A DNA stretch of 64,000 nt from positions 25,203 to 89,202 of the forward strand of contig JBJHCW010000011.1 of the NCBI GenBank assembly GCA_050486205.1. Reading direction: 5' to 3'. The DNA is from PWQG01 sp050486205 (GTDB taxonomy: Bacteria; Pseudomonadota; Gammaproteobacteria; Pseudomonadales; Pseudohongiellaceae). Position 1 is the first letter of the stretch; each line of letters opens with the position of its first letter. Position numbers and translations under genes: made by a program. The notes beneath the pieces are model-generated. The model was not told where the DNA came from, did no database searches, and worked only from the letters and a program-made list of their open reading frames with translations. Shown in pieces: positions 49,507 to 57,695 of the stretch.

Positions 49507-50143
49507 TTCACAGCGTGCTGCCGCCGCTACTGGTCGGTTCATTACAGTGGAAGGGATTGAGGGCGTAGGCAAGTCTACCAACATGGCTTTCATGAAAGAC
49601 TATCTGGAAGCGGCCGGGGTGACTGTGGTGATGACACGCGAACCAGGTGGAACAGCGTTGGCTGAACAGATTCGCACACTGTTGCTCGCGCCGCGCGATG
49701 AGCCCATGTGTGAGATGACTGAGTTGTTGCTGATTTTCGCGGCCCGTGCCCAGCATCTGGCGCAGGTGATACGGCCGGCGCTTGCCCGCGGTCATTGGGT
49801 GCTGTGTGATCGCTTTACGGATGCCACCTATGCTTATCAGGGAGGTGGCAGATCCATGGACAAAGCCACTATTGGCACACTGGAAACCCTGGTACAGGAC
49901 ACTTTGCGACCGGATCTGACCCTGGTGCTGGATCTTGATCCCGAACTGGGGCTGTCGAGAGCGCGCTCGCGTGCTGCGCTGGACCGCTTTGAAAGTGAAA
50001 CCGTGGTATTTTTCCACCGGGTACGAGCCGAGTATCTGGCGCGTGCAGCCAGGCACAGTACAATCTGTGTTGTTGATGCCAGCGTGCCACTGGATCAGGT
50101 ACAGCAGCAGATTGCCCGTGAGCTGGACAGGTTTCTGGCGTAA
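49490..50143 (+). CDS. tmk: Thymidylate kinase
   Basis: 217-residue dTMP kinase. The P-loop is GIEGVGKST at residues 22-30, followed by MTREPGGTALAEQIRTLLL (dTMP-binding Arg) and CDRFTDATYAYQGGGR with the DR(Y/F) motif. The LID lies in LGLSRARSRAALDRFE. The ATG at 49490 is favoured because GGAGAG lies about five bases upstream; the ATG at 49499 is an alternative three codons in. Either start overlaps the end of mltG, indicating translational coupling. Confidence 0.95.
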   Translation: MTAMTDSQRAAAATGRFITVEGIEGVGKSTNMAFMKDYLEAAGVTVVMTREPGGTALAEQIRTLLLAPRDEPMCEMTELLLIFAARAQHLAQVIRPALARGHWVLCDRFTDATYAYQGGGRSMDKATIGTLETLVQDTLRPDLTLVLDLDPELGLSRARSRAALDRFESETVVFFHRVRAEYLARAARHSTICVVDASVPLDQVQQQIARELDRFLA

Positions 50144-50165
50144 CCGGGACGCCGTGGGGGTGAAT

Positions 50166-51113
50166 GTGGGTAACAATTCGGAATTTCTGCCCTGGCAGCA
50201 ACCAGTGTGGCAGCGGGTGCTCAGGCAGCGAGCCGGCAGCCGGCTTGCTCACTCCTATCTGTTGGCGGGGCCGCGCGGTATCGGGAAAGTGGCGTTCGCA
50301 CGTGCAGTCGCCGCGCTGCGCCTGTGTCGCGAGCCGGAGCAGGACATGCCCTGTGGTCGGTGCAAGGCCTGCCGCCTCTGGCAATCGGGCAGTCATCCGG
50401 ATTTTCTGATGGTGACCCCGGAGCGTGAAGGCGGCCAACTGCGTATAGAGCAGGTGCGTGAAGTCGGGGATTTTGTGCAGAGCACTGCAGCCTATGCCGG
50501 CTCGGCACGTGTTGTGGTGCTGGCACCGGCTGAAGCGCTGGGCACCGGTGCGGCCAATGCGCTGCTCAAGAGCCTGGAAGAACCCCCGGGTGACAGTCTG
50601 TTTTTGCTGGTCAGCCATTTGCCCGGTGCTGTGCTGGCCACCCTGCGCAGTCGATGCCAGCCGCTGCTGATGCCTACGCCGGATGCCAATGAATCGCTGT
50701 CCTGGTTGGCGTCTCAGCTGGGCGCTGCCGATGCATCAGAAGCTGCTGCGTTGGCCCCCGATCGCCCCTTGCTGGCGCTGGAGATGTGGCACGCCGGTGT
50801 ACCCGCGTTGCACGCCGAACTCAAGCAGGCAGCCGGTCGTCTGGCAGAGCCTGGTGTGGATGTGCCGGCACTGGCCCGTGATCTGGGCAAGCATAATCCT
50901 GTGCATGTAGTACAATTCGTGGAGTCATCAGTAGCCAGTTGTGTGCGCAGGCTTGTCTGTGAGCAGCCTGCGGAAAGCCGGGACTGGCTCGATTTTTATC
51001 AGTGGTTGATTGAAATACGTCGGCAACTCACAGGGTCCGGCAACCCGAATGTTCAATTGACACTTGAAACACTGCTGTTTCGCTGGAGTGAAATGCTGAA
51101 TACATGTCGCTGA
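50166..51113 (+). CDS. holB: DNA polymerase III subunit delta'
   Basis: About 315-residue clamp-loader subunit related to DnaX. HSYLLAGPRGIGKVAFARAVA contains a degenerate P-loop, as usual for delta'. Zinc cysteines lie in LCREPEQDMPCGRCKACRLW. The segment VVLAPAEALGTGAANALLKSLEEPPGDSLFLLVSH matches the SRC-type sensor region, and LRSRCQPLLM follows. The start is uncertain: in-frame GTG codons at 50154, 50160 and 50166 precede WQQPVW; 50166 is preferred because GGGGGTG lies just upstream. It overlaps pilZ by ten bases. Confidence 0.9.
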   Translation: MGNNSEFLPWQQPVWQRVLRQRAGSRLAHSYLLAGPRGIGKVAFARAVAALRLCREPEQDMPCGRCKACRLWQSGSHPDFLMVTPEREGGQLRIEQVREVGDFVQSTAAYAGSARVVVLAPAEALGTGAANALLKSLEEPPGDSLFLLVSHLPGAVLATLRSRCQPLLMPTPDANESLSWLASQLGAADASEAAALAPDRPLLALEMWHAGVPALHAELKQAAGRLAEPGVDVPALARDLGKHNPVHVVQFVESSVASCVRRLVCEQPAESRDWLDFYQWLIEIRRQLTGSGNPNVQLTLETLLFRWSEMLNTCR

Positions 51114-51487
51114 ATCTCTCCGACATCAAGACCATGGCACCTGCTGGAGAGCGCTCTCCTGGCCAGGGTATCCTGTCGCTGACGATTCGGGAAACGGCGG
51201 TACTTTACGCGGCATACATGCCATTTGTGAAAAATGGTGGGCTGTTTGTACCCACCACACGGGTTTACAAACTTGGTGATGAATTGTTCATGTTGTTGCG
51301 TCTGCTTGAGGACCCGGAGAAGATTCCCGTGTCCGCGCGGGTCATATGGATCACACCGCCGCGCGCCCAGGGTAACCGCGCAGCGGGTATTGGCGTGCAA
51401 TTTACCGACACCGATGGTGTTGTCAAAGCCCGCATAGAGTCCCTGCTTGCGGGGCATAATCAGGATCAACCGACACATACGCTCTGA
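51104..51487 (+). CDS. pilZ: PilZ-family type IV pilus assembly protein
   Basis: 127-residue PilZ-fold protein of the pilus-assembly type. In Pseudomonas, PilZ sits after holB and is needed for type IV pilus biogenesis with PilB and FimX. The segment IRETAVLYAAYMPFVKNGGLFVPTTRVYKLGDELFMLLRLL is typical. The RxxxR and D/NxSxxG residues needed for cyclic di-GMP binding are not seen (ENGG-like KNGGLF replaces the latter), so it is probably a non-binding PilZ. It overlaps holB. The TatD nuclease gene that often follows is not present. Confidence 0.9.
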   Translation: MSLNLSDIKTMAPAGERSPGQGILSLTIRETAVLYAAYMPFVKNGGLFVPTTRVYKLGDELFMLLRLLEDPEKIPVSARVIWITPPRAQGNRAAGIGVQFTDTDGVVKARIESLLAGHNQDQPTHTL

Positions 51488-51527
51488 GGCAGGTTTCAGC
51501 TCTCGGCGGCCAATAATGGAGACAAGC

Positions 51528-52100
51528 ATGATCGAATATCTGACCCGTAACACTCACTCAGGCGCCGTGGGAGCGACGCTGCGCCGATTCAGAGCCTGGT
51601 TTATGCTGCCTGCCATGGCGTTGTTCCTGGCCGCCTGCGGACAGGACAACGGTCACGGCAGTGCCAGCGCCCAGCACGATGGCAGCTACAACGGTATGAC
51701 CCATCTGGATGTCTACATGACACGCACCTGCGGCTGTTGTGGATTGTGGGTTGATCACGCAGAAGAACAGGGTTTCCACACTGTGGTCACGTACATGGAG
51801 CACGATGAATTGACACGCGAGAAGCTGGATCTGGGCATCGGTTTGCGGCTGCAATCCTGCCATACCGCAGTCAGCAGTGATGGATACGTGTTCGAAGGCC
51901 ACCTGCCCGCGCGTCTGATCCACAGTTTCCTGGCTGATGTGCCCGCTGGTGCGCGAGGCCTGGCTGTACCGGGAATGCCCATTGGCAGCCCTGGCATGGA
52001 GATGGGTGATCGATTCGAGCCCTATGACGTATTGCTGGTAAGGGATGATGGCACGATCGAGGTCTATGCTCGTATCGAGTCGCTGGACGAGCAGTACTGA
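51528..52100 (+). CDS. DUF411 copper-binding lipoprotein, CopG-like
   Basis: 190-residue exported protein. The lipobox LAAC puts the lipidated cysteine at residue 37; a signal-anchor-like hydrophobic stretch lies at 24-36. The DUF411 domain begins HLDVYMTRTCGCCGLWVDHAEEQGF, with the CxCC motif at residues 68-71. It continues with LQSCHTAVSSDGYVFEGHLPARLI, whose Cys-His pair completes the metal site, and ends AVPGMPIGSPGMEM. DUF411 proteins such as CopG bind copper clusters in the periplasm. The ATG at 51528 has GGAG at the right distance; an in-frame ATG at 51516 is an alternative. Copper genes also lie at 57696-63787, but this gene follows pilZ. Confidence 0.88.
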   Translation: MIEYLTRNTHSGAVGATLRRFRAWFMLPAMALFLAACGQDNGHGSASAQHDGSYNGMTHLDVYMTRTCGCCGLWVDHAEEQGFHTVVTYMEHDELTREKLDLGIGLRLQSCHTAVSSDGYVFEGHLPARLIHSFLADVPAGARGLAVPGMPIGSPGMEMGDRFEPYDVLLVRDDGTIEVYARIESLDEQY

Positions 52101-52172
52101 GCGCCCCGGTCAGTAGTCAGAAGTCAGTGCTGCCGGGGTCGGGGTCGTCGCCGGCAGTCGCCCAACCCCGTT

Positions 52173-53318
52173 TCAGGCCCTGAGTTCCCTCACTGCGACT
52201 TCTGCCAGTGCAAGACTGGCAGTCAGTCCCGGTGAGTCGATACCAAAAAACTGCAACAATCCCTCAAAGCCATGATCGCGTCCGTTGCTGATCACAAAAT
52301 CACCATTGTCAGTACGACTTCGTATGCCCGAATAGGCTGGTTGAAGTCGTCTGCTCTCCAGATCGGGAAAGTACTGCCTGACGGCGCGCTCGAAATTGAC
52401 ACGCCTTGCTTCGTCGACAGAGTAGTCAATTGTTGATACGTGCTCGGTATCCGGACCGAAGCGCAGCTGCATGCCCAGATCCAGTGTGGCGTGAATGCCC
52501 AGACCCTGTGTTTCAGGTAGCGGGTAGATCAGGCGCTGAAAGGGCGAGGCGCCGCTGTAGCTGAAGTAATTGCCCTTGACCAGGCGCTGAGCAGGGATTG
52601 CATGTTCGGGAAACCCCTCGATGCTTCGTGCCAGTGCCGGTGCCCAGAGTCCTGCACAATTGATGAATTCCCTGCATCGCAGCACCGACCGCTCCTGTTG
52701 GGGGCCCGCGCCGCTGTCGATCTGCAGGTCAAAACCGCCGCCATTGGGATGCGCGCAATGCACCCGGGCGTTGCAAAGCAGTGTGACACCCGCTGCCTGC
52801 GCCTGGGACAGCAGGGAGTCAATGAACAGATGACTGTCCAGGATACCGGTTCCGGTGGACAGAAGTGCCGCGTCAGCTCGAACGGCCGGTTCCACTTTTT
52901 TTACCTGATCGGCATCAAGCCATACCAATTCCTGTTCGCCCAGGCCACAGGTCAGGGCATTGTTGCGCAGCATCAACAGTGCCGGTAATTCTTCCGCGCC
53001 AGCAACAACAAGCTTGCCAATGCGCCTGTGGGGGATGTCGTGGCGTTGGCAATGCTCGTAGAGCAGGGACTTGCCCTGTATACACAGTTCTGCTTTCAGA
53101 CTGCCGGGTGGATAATAGATGCCGGCATGGATCACTTCGCTGTTACGGCTGCTGCTGTGCTCACCAAAATGGCGCGCAGACTCCAGCAGCACGATGTTGG
53201 CATCGGTACTGGAAGAGCTGGCACGGTTTCGTGACAGGGCCAGTGCCCTGGCTATGGCCAAACCGACAACGCCACCACCTGCAATACAGGTGGTGGCGTG
53301 ATGGACGTCTGTTGTCAT
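52173..53318 (-). CDS. FAD-dependent oxidoreductase, L-2-hydroxyglutarate dehydrogenase-like
   Basis: 381-residue DAO-family flavoprotein. The FAD fold is CIAGGGVVGLAIARALAL (about residues 11-28). The segment SSRNSEVIHAGIYYPPGSLKAELCIQG (about 55-81) is the hallmark of L-2-hydroxyglutarate dehydrogenase/oxidase. The C-terminal end GVRSRTD-like (YSGIRSRTDNGDFVI) and FFGIDSPGLTASLALAE matches as well. The substrate is inferred from this motif and not proven; other 2-hydroxy acids are possible. It starts five bases after the ggt stop, so the two are an operon. Confidence 0.87.
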   Translation of the reverse strand: MTTDVHHATTCIAGGGVVGLAIARALALSRNRASSSSTDANIVLLESARHFGEHSSSRNSEVIHAGIYYPPGSLKAELCIQGKSLLYEHCQRHDIPHRRIGKLVVAGAEELPALLMLRNNALTCGLGEQELVWLDADQVKKVEPAVRADAALLSTGTGILDSHLFIDSLLSQAQAAGVTLLCNARVHCAHPNGGGFDLQIDSGAGPQQERSVLRCREFINCAGLWAPALARSIEGFPEHAIPAQRLVKGNYFSYSGASPFQRLIYPLPETQGLGIHATLDLGMQLRFGPDTEHVSTIDYSVDEARRVNFERAVRQYFPDLESRRLQPAYSGIRSRTDNGDFVISNGRDHGFEGLLQFFGIDSPGLTASLALAEVAVRELRA

Positions 53319-53323
53319 CGGCG

Positions 53324-55033
53324 TCAGTAGGCTGATGCGCCGCCGTCGTTGCGCGGATCAGCTGCCGCTTCGTACTGCCCATCCTCAAGCACCTTGATGG
53401 AATTGGCATCCCCGATGCGGAAATTGGAGGCCATCAGGCCCTGGTGTCCCATGGCTTGTAGCTGTTGCACTACCTCCGGGCTGAAAACATTGTCTTCCAG
53501 CCTGATCACATCTGGCTGCCACTGATGGTGGAAGCGGGGTGCAGCAACAGCGTCACTGACGGACATGCCATGGTCCAGTACATTGAGTATGACCTGGAAT
53601 ACGGTAGTGATGATGGTGGAACCACCCGGGGATCCGGTGATCAGGTAGGGCATGCCGTCACGGGTGACAATTGTCGGTGACATGGAGCTGAGCATTCGCT
53701 TGCCCGGTTCTACCTTGTTGGCTTCATCACCGAGCAGGCCATAGGCATTGGGAGCACCGGGTTTTGCCGCAAAGTCGTCCATTTCGTTGTTGAGCAGGAA
53801 ACCTGCTCCGGGCACTACGATGCGATTGCCGTAACCCAGATTGAGCGTGGTTGTCACGGACACGGCAACGCCGTTCTTGTCGATGACCGAGTAGTGTGTG
53901 GTTTCCAGCGACTCGTCGGGCCAACTGCCGGCACCGACCTCGTCACTGGGCGTGGCACGCTGGGGGTCAAAGTCCTGGAAACGGTAGCGGGCATAGTCGC
54001 GCGAGGTCAGCATATCCAGGGGTACCGGATAGAAGTCCGGGTCGCCAAGATGTTCAGCGCGGTCGGCGTAGGCCCGGCGCTCGGCCTCGATCATCAGGTG
54101 CGCCGTTTCGACGCTACCGGCACCCAGTGCGCCAATGTCATGAGGTTCGAGCATGTTCAGCATCTGGACAATCAGGGCGCCGCCGGAAGAGGGGGGTGGC
54201 ATTGACCAGATTTCGTAACCACGGTAGCTGCCGTGAATGGGGTCACGCCACACAGGTTCGTAGTTGACCAGGTCCTCGTGTGTGATCATGCCGCCGAGTC
54301 GTTCCATTTCAGCAACCAGAAGATCTGCAGTCTGGCCCTTGTAGAATCCGTCTCTCCCCTGTGCGGCAATGCGTTTCAGGGTGTCTGCCAGGTCGCGTTG
54401 TACCCAGCGCTCGCCGGCCTGCCAGGGTTGACCGTTGTTGCTGAATATCTCGTAGGAGGCGGGGTGTTCACGCATGGTATCCAGCACCCGCTCGAAATCC
54501 GTTGCCAGATCCTCGGTCAGAATGAACCCATCCTCTGCCAGTTGAATCGCTGGCGCCAGCACCTGCTCGCGCGACAACGTGCCGTGTCTCTCTAGCGCAT
54601 CCAGCAGGCCGGCAACCGAACCGGGTACACCGGCGGACAGAGCGCTGAACAGGGCCCGATTGCGATCCACCTCGCCATCATCGTCCAGGAACATATCGCG
54701 GTAAGCCGCAGCCGGTGCTGTCTCCCTTGCGTCCTGGGTCAGAACCGTGCCATCCTCGAGCCGGATTACCATAAAGCCGCCACCGCCAATATTGCCGGCT
54801 GAGGGGTAGGTCACCGCCAGGGCAAAGCCCACTGCGACCGCGGCGTCAATGGCATTGCCACCGTCCTGCATGATCTGGATGCCCACGTCGGAAGCCAGCT
54901 GAGAACGGGAACTGACGGCGCCCTGGGTGCCAAATGCCGTGTTTGTGCCTGCATTCGCATTTGCGCCAAACAGCAGGGAAAGGACCAGCAAGGGGCCAAC
55001 AAGTAAGCGTATCCGCTTGAGTTTGAGTAACAT
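53324..55033 (-). CDS. ggt: Gamma-glutamyltransferase
   Basis: 569-residue periplasmic Ntn-hydrolase that cleaves glutathione and gamma-glutamyl compounds. The signal peptide ends about residue 29 (GANANA). VSSRSQLASDVGIQIMQDGGNAIDAAVAVGFALAVTYPSAGNIGGGGFMVI is the family start. The autoprocessing nucleophile threonine is in ETTHYSVIDKNGVAVSVTTTLN. YLITGSPGGSTIITTVFQVILNVLDHGMSVSDAVAAPRFHHQW is the C-terminal signature. It is the first gene of the unit with the downstream flavoprotein, and divergent from gor, the cell's glutathione reductase. The pairing suggests shared glutathione metabolism. Confidence 0.94.
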   Translation of the reverse strand: MLLKLKRIRLLVGPLLVLSLLFGANANAGTNTAFGTQGAVSSRSQLASDVGIQIMQDGGNAIDAAVAVGFALAVTYPSAGNIGGGGFMVIRLEDGTVLTQDARETAPAAAYRDMFLDDDGEVDRNRALFSALSAGVPGSVAGLLDALERHGTLSREQVLAPAIQLAEDGFILTEDLATDFERVLDTMREHPASYEIFSNNGQPWQAGERWVQRDLADTLKRIAAQGRDGFYKGQTADLLVAEMERLGGMITHEDLVNYEPVWRDPIHGSYRGYEIWSMPPPSSGGALIVQMLNMLEPHDIGALGAGSVETAHLMIEAERRAYADRAEHLGDPDFYPVPLDMLTSRDYARYRFQDFDPQRATPSDEVGAGSWPDESLETTHYSVIDKNGVAVSVTTTLNLGYGNRIVVPGAGFLLNNEMDDFAAKPGAPNAYGLLGDEANKVEPGKRMLSSMSPTIVTRDGMPYLITGSPGGSTIITTVFQVILNVLDHGMSVSDAVAAPRFHHQWQPDVIRLEDNVFSPEVVQQLQAMGHQGLMASNFRIGDANSIKVLEDGQYEAAADPRNDGGASAY

Positions 55034-55141
55034 TGTTCACCTGTCCGCGTCAGAGATCGATAAGCGATCCAATATACGTCAAGTGGTCACATCATTGAAG
55101 CGAGAGTAGATTTTGAGGATGTTTAGGGAAGGAAATAACGG

Positions 55142-56491
55142 TTGAAAGACTACGATTATGATCTGTTTGTCATCGGCGCTGGCTCCGGCGGTGTCCGTGC
55201 AGCGCGCACAGCCGCCGCTGCCGGTGCCAGGGTTGCAATAGCCGAGGAGCGTTATTTTGGTGGCACCTGTGTCAATGTTGGCTGTGTGCCGAAGAAACTG
55301 TTCAGTTATGGAGCTCATTACTCCCATGATCTGCAGGATGCCAAGGCCTACGGTTGGCATGTTCCCCAGGGAGTGTCCTTTGACTGGCAAATACTCAGGG
55401 AAAATAAAGACAAGGAAATCAGTAGATTGAATGGCATATATAAGAATATGCTTGACAAGGCCGGTGTTGAAATTCATCAAAATCGTGCCGTCCTGTTGGC
55501 TGATGGTGGCATTGAAGTGGGTGGCAATCGCATTACCGCGCGGCACACAGTGATTGCCACCGGCGGTTGGCCATTTGTGCCGGATATCCCTGGCAGTGAA
55601 CTGGCGGTGACCTCAAACGAGTTTTTTGTACTGGACGTATTGCCCGCCCGCGCCGTTGTTGTCGGCGGCGGTTACATCGGGGTTGAACTGGCCGGTATCA
55701 TGGCGGGTCTGGGTGTCGATGTGACGCTTGTACACCGGGGGGAGTTGCTGCTCAGGGGTTTTGATGAGGATGTGCGCAAGTGCCTCACTGAGGAGATCGC
55801 GCAGTATGCCGAACTGAGGCTCAATACCGAGATATCACGTCTCGATAAATCGGCGACTGGCATTCGGGTCGCATTGAACACTGGCGATTCCTTTGACACC
55901 GACATGGTGCTTTTCGCCACCGGGCGTCGCCCAAATACAGAAGGGCTTGGGCTGGAGGCAGCGGGTGTGGCCTGTCAGGCCAATGGTGCCGTTATTGTGG
56001 ATGAGCACTTTTCCACCTCGGTGCCTGGCATCTACGCAGTCGGGGATGTGATCGACCGTGTTGCATTGACGCCGGTGGCATTGGCTGAAGGTGAAGCGTT
56101 GTCCCGACGCCTGTTCAACGCAGGGCCGAAGCCTGTCAATTATGACCTGGTACCATCGGCAGTTTTCAGTCTGCCGGCGGTGGCCACCGTTGGCCTGACC
56201 GAATCAGAAGCCGCGGCGCGTTATGCCGACATTGATGTTTATGTGACCCGCTTCACTCATTTGAAACACACCCTGACAGGCAACGCTGGAAAGATATTCA
56301 TGAAATTGATCGCAGAGCGGGCAAGCGGCAGGGTCATCGGCTTGCATATGCTGGGTGATGATGCGGCAGAAATCATCCAGGGTTTTGCGGTTGCCATGCA
56401 GGCTGGCGCAACAAAATCGGACTTTGATGCGACCATTGGCATCCATCCGAGTGCGGCCGAGGAATTTGTGACATTGCGCACGGCGCGTTGA
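55142..56491 (+). CDS. gor: Glutathione-disulfide reductase
   Basis: 449-residue NADPH-dependent flavoenzyme regenerating glutathione. The FAD fold is VIGAGSGGVRAARTAAAAGA (residues 10-29). The redox disulfide is GGTCVNVGCVPKKL with Cys43 and Cys48. The NADPH fold is AVVVGGGYIGVELAGIMAGLG, followed by VHRGELLLRGFDEDVRKCL, whose arginines favour NADPH. The active-site histidine is in GIHPSAAEEFVT. The start is TTG at 55142 with AAGGAA upstream; no later ATG keeps the N-terminal fold intact. It is divergent from ggt across 108 bp. Confidence 0.94.
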   Translation: MKDYDYDLFVIGAGSGGVRAARTAAAAGARVAIAEERYFGGTCVNVGCVPKKLFSYGAHYSHDLQDAKAYGWHVPQGVSFDWQILRENKDKEISRLNGIYKNMLDKAGVEIHQNRAVLLADGGIEVGGNRITARHTVIATGGWPFVPDIPGSELAVTSNEFFVLDVLPARAVVVGGGYIGVELAGIMAGLGVDVTLVHRGELLLRGFDEDVRKCLTEEIAQYAELRLNTEISRLDKSATGIRVALNTGDSFDTDMVLFATGRRPNTEGLGLEAAGVACQANGAVIVDEHFSTSVPGIYAVGDVIDRVALTPVALAEGEALSRRLFNAGPKPVNYDLVPSAVFSLPAVATVGLTESEAAARYADIDVYVTRFTHLKHTLTGNAGKIFMKLIAERASGRVIGLHMLGDDAAEIIQGFAVAMQAGATKSDFDATIGIHPSAAEEFVTLRTAR

Positions 56492-56601
56492 ACCTGATGG
56501 TTCCCTGGCGAGATTCGCTTTGCCAGGGGCTCTGGTATCAGTTGACGTGATGTCCGCCAGCCTGCATTCTAATCAATACATATCCCAAGGGTGCCACTTG
56601 C

Positions 56602-57663
56602 ATGCATAACGTTTCGGAGGGGGCGTCGGAACACACTGGCTTGACTGTCGGTAGCGGCAATTCGGCGTTCTATGCCCGGGTGCTGAAAGTCCTGTGTATC
56701 AGCAGTATCAGCGTGGCAGTGCCGTTTGGCATCTATCACCTGCTGTATGGCAACGCCTGGGTCACCTTGGCAATAACACCGGTTGTTGTAGCGCAATCAA
56801 CGGCGCTGCTGTTGTTGCGACTACAGGGCTTTACTTCACTCGCTGCCCATATTGTTGCCATTGTGCAGCTCGGTGGCGCCACAAGTTATGTGTTTCTTCT
56901 GGGCACGCCGGCCTTGTACTGGATTTTTGCCAGCGCTGTTGCCAATTTCTTTATTGTTCGCTGGCCGTCAGCGGTGACACTGAATGCCCTGGCTTGCCTG
57001 GCAGCTCTTATAGTTCTGTACGATGAACCTGAGTTCATCGTCCGGTTTGCTTTGTCATTCCTGTTGGTCAACATTTTTCTGTATGCGTTTTCGGTTCATC
57101 TGGAGCGCAAGACACGAGACCTGGAAAAGTCGCTGCAAACGGATTCGCTTACAGGCGCTGGCAACAGACTTGCGCTGGCTCGTACCATGCAGCGGGTCAG
57201 TGGCCAACTGGCTCGCCACCAGACTCCGGTCTCGATGCTGATACTGGATATTGACCATTACAAGCGGGTTAACGACCAATTCGGTCACAGTGTCGGCGAC
57301 AGGGTATTAAAAACCTTTACCAGCGCCCTGGAAAGCCGGTTGCGCAATACCGACTCACTGTACCGTTTCGGTGGCGAGGAATTTGTGATCATTGCCGAGA
57401 ATACCGGAATTGCTGATGCCCAGGTTCTCGCAGAAGCGATACGCAAGCGTATCAATGCAAACGATTTCCCGCCGGTAGCAAACCTGTCGGTCTCCATCGG
57501 TGTTGCGCAATTGGAAGAGGAAGAGTCCACTGAATCCTGGTTGCGCCGGGCTGATCAGGCGCTGTATCAAGCCAAGCAGAAGGGAAGGGATCGGGTCTGC
57601 ACCAATGTCAGCAAAAATACTGGTGACACCTGTGCATACCCGGGTGAGCCCAACCCTGTCTGA
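56602..57663 (+). CDS. Diguanylate cyclase, GGDEF domain
   Basis: 353-residue membrane protein that makes cyclic di-GMP. The N-terminal half holds about six hydrophobic segments (residues 28 to about 175). The C-terminal GGDEF domain starts LQTDSLTGAGNRLALARTM (about 184). The active-site loop is RFGGEEFVII, a catalytically competent GGEEF. An RxxD inhibitory I-site, RNTD, lies exactly five residues before it, so product inhibition is expected. The end KQKGRDRV is normal. No receiver or PAS domain is visible; the ligand sensed by the membrane part is unknown. It is convergent with the copper operon. Confidence 0.92.
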   Translation: MHNVSEGASEHTGLTVGSGNSAFYARVLKVLCISSISVAVPFGIYHLLYGNAWVTLAITPVVVAQSTALLLLRLQGFTSLAAHIVAIVQLGGATSYVFLLGTPALYWIFASAVANFFIVRWPSAVTLNALACLAALIVLYDEPEFIVRFALSFLLVNIFLYAFSVHLERKTRDLEKSLQTDSLTGAGNRLALARTMQRVSGQLARHQTPVSMLILDIDHYKRVNDQFGHSVGDRVLKTFTSALESRLRNTDSLYRFGGEEFVIIAENTGIADAQVLAEAIRKRINANDFPPVANLSVSIGVAQLEEEESTESWLRRADQALYQAKQKGRDRVCTNVSKNTGDTCAYPGEPNPV

Positions 57664-57695
57664 GTCAACCTTGCGCCTTTCTGCGCCCTGGATCC

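Noticed and set aside
52104..52138. CCCCGG/CCGGGG inverted repeat between the DUF411 gene and the flavoprotein gene.
   Set aside because: A six-base stem with a loop of more than 20 bases and no T tract is weak. It could be chance in GC-rich DNA.
56503..56528. CCCTGGC/GCCAGGG hairpin after gor as a terminator.
   Set aside because: A seven-base stem with a 12-base loop and no U tract; not enough to call.
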